From Kitasatospora azatica KCTC 9699 (GTDB taxonomy: Bacteria; Actinomycetota; Actinomycetes; Streptomycetales; Streptomycetaceae), in contig NZ_JQMO01000002.1 in assembly GCF_000744785.1 (NCBI RefSeq), positions 682,001 through 746,000 of the forward strand: a stretch of DNA of 64,000 nucleotides, in the 5' to 3' direction. Below the pieces are notes generated by a model, which was given only the letters and a program-made list of their open reading frames with translations, ran no database searches and was not told the DNA's origin. Position numbers and translations under genes: made by a program. Shown here piece by piece: positions 63,804-64,000 of this stretch (positions within the stretch are counted from its first letter, which is position 1; each line of letters opens with the position of its first letter).

Positions 63804-64000
63804 TCATTCCTGAGTGGGGGTCAGCTGACGCTCCCGGAATCGCCTCGGTTTGTAGAAGCCAACGCCGTCCGGCGAAAGGCCCCTCCCAACACGGGCGGCT
63901 GCAACTGCCCGGGCTTCACCCGCTTCGCGGACTACGTTCCACACGTCCAACGACTCAATCTCGCCATCGCAGTTGGCCCGTACGGTCGAGGAGAGCCGCG
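63804..64000 (-). CDS. 3' end of an unrecognised gene, partial
   Basis: One minus-strand frame is open from the right edge to TGA at 63804-63806, about 65 codons, reading ANCDGEIESLDVWNVVREAG and, near the end, GVGFYKPRRFRERQLTP. The other two minus frames have stops in the first 70 bases. Codon use is less GC3-biased than its neighbours, so it may be accessory DNA or a non-coding frame open by chance. I do not recognise a family. Confidence 0.45.
   Translation of the reverse strand, partial: RLSSTVRANCDGEIESLDVWNVVREAGEARAVAAARVGRGLSPDGVGFYKPRRFRERQLTPTQE

Overview
The window is very GC-rich, with strong third-position GC bias, GTG/TTG starts and dense short-spaced genes. Gene content (SepF-like protein, SpoIIE-type phosphatase regulator, 2-methylisoborneol operon with an EshA-like shell protein, two ROK regulators, many MFS/TetR genes) points to a chromosomal segment of a Streptomycetaceae actinomycete (Streptomyces, Kitasatospora or a relative). 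I see no rRNA, tRNA, CRISPR, IS element or phage module.

Layout. 1-5.3 kb: ABC efflux pair, winged-helix protein, GDPD, molybdate-type HTH/TOBE protein and a ROK regulator, all on the minus strand. 5.4-11.7 kb: YbjJ-like MFS, VTT-domain protein, SDR, DinB, SepF-like protein, and a TetR/QacA-like efflux pair. 11.7-14.2 kb: a PAS-PAS-GAF-PP2C-HATPase regulator. 14.3-23.3 kb: a minus-strand catabolic operon (AtuA-like DUF1446, biotin-dependent carboxylase beta and alpha, acyl-CoA dehydrogenase, acyl-CoA ligase, TetR) resembling a compact acyclic-terpene/branched-acid (atu/liu) pathway. 23.5-35.6 kb: mixed housekeeping and accessory genes (VOC, SMI1/KNR4, membrane proteins, phosphotransferase, Cys-duplicated lipoprotein, a peptide deformylase remnant, M1 peptidase, RNase HI, aldo/keto reductase). 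35.6-39.0 kb: the 2-MIB operon (family 2B encapsulin shell, 2-MIB synthase, GPP methyltransferase). 39.3-48.4 kb: acetyltransferases, Gfo/Idh/MocA, secreted phosphoesterase, LysR, threonine degradation (tdh-kbl), enoyl-CoA hydratase. 48.4-57.1 kb: a truncated MFS gene behind an attenuator-like leader, bioF, a DUF3516 helicase, and bioB-bioA-bioD. 57.1-60.1 kb: a small peptide gene with a CPHCHSG motif, an MNIO/DUF692 enzyme with a fused C-terminal domain, a methyltransferase and an acetyltransferase, a candidate RiPP-type locus. 60.4-64 kb: ROK regulator behind a leaderless uORF, GntR/UTRA regulator, exodeoxyribonuclease III, and the 3' end of an unrecognised gene.

Two cross-cutting observations stand out. 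First, at least fourteen starts, including three short upstream ORFs, lie 6-7 nt after a TANNNT/CANNNT hexamer, the geometry of leaderless actinobacterial transcripts. Secondly, biotin synthesis (bioF, bioBAD) and a biotin-dependent carboxylase operon share the window, while monoterpene-type chemistry appears both as synthesis (2-MIB) and as possible degradation (atu-like). The most interesting candidates for undescribed biology are the MNIO/CPHCHSG locus, the 6-codon uORF/attenuator before the broken MFS gene, and the shell-packaged 2-MIB operon.
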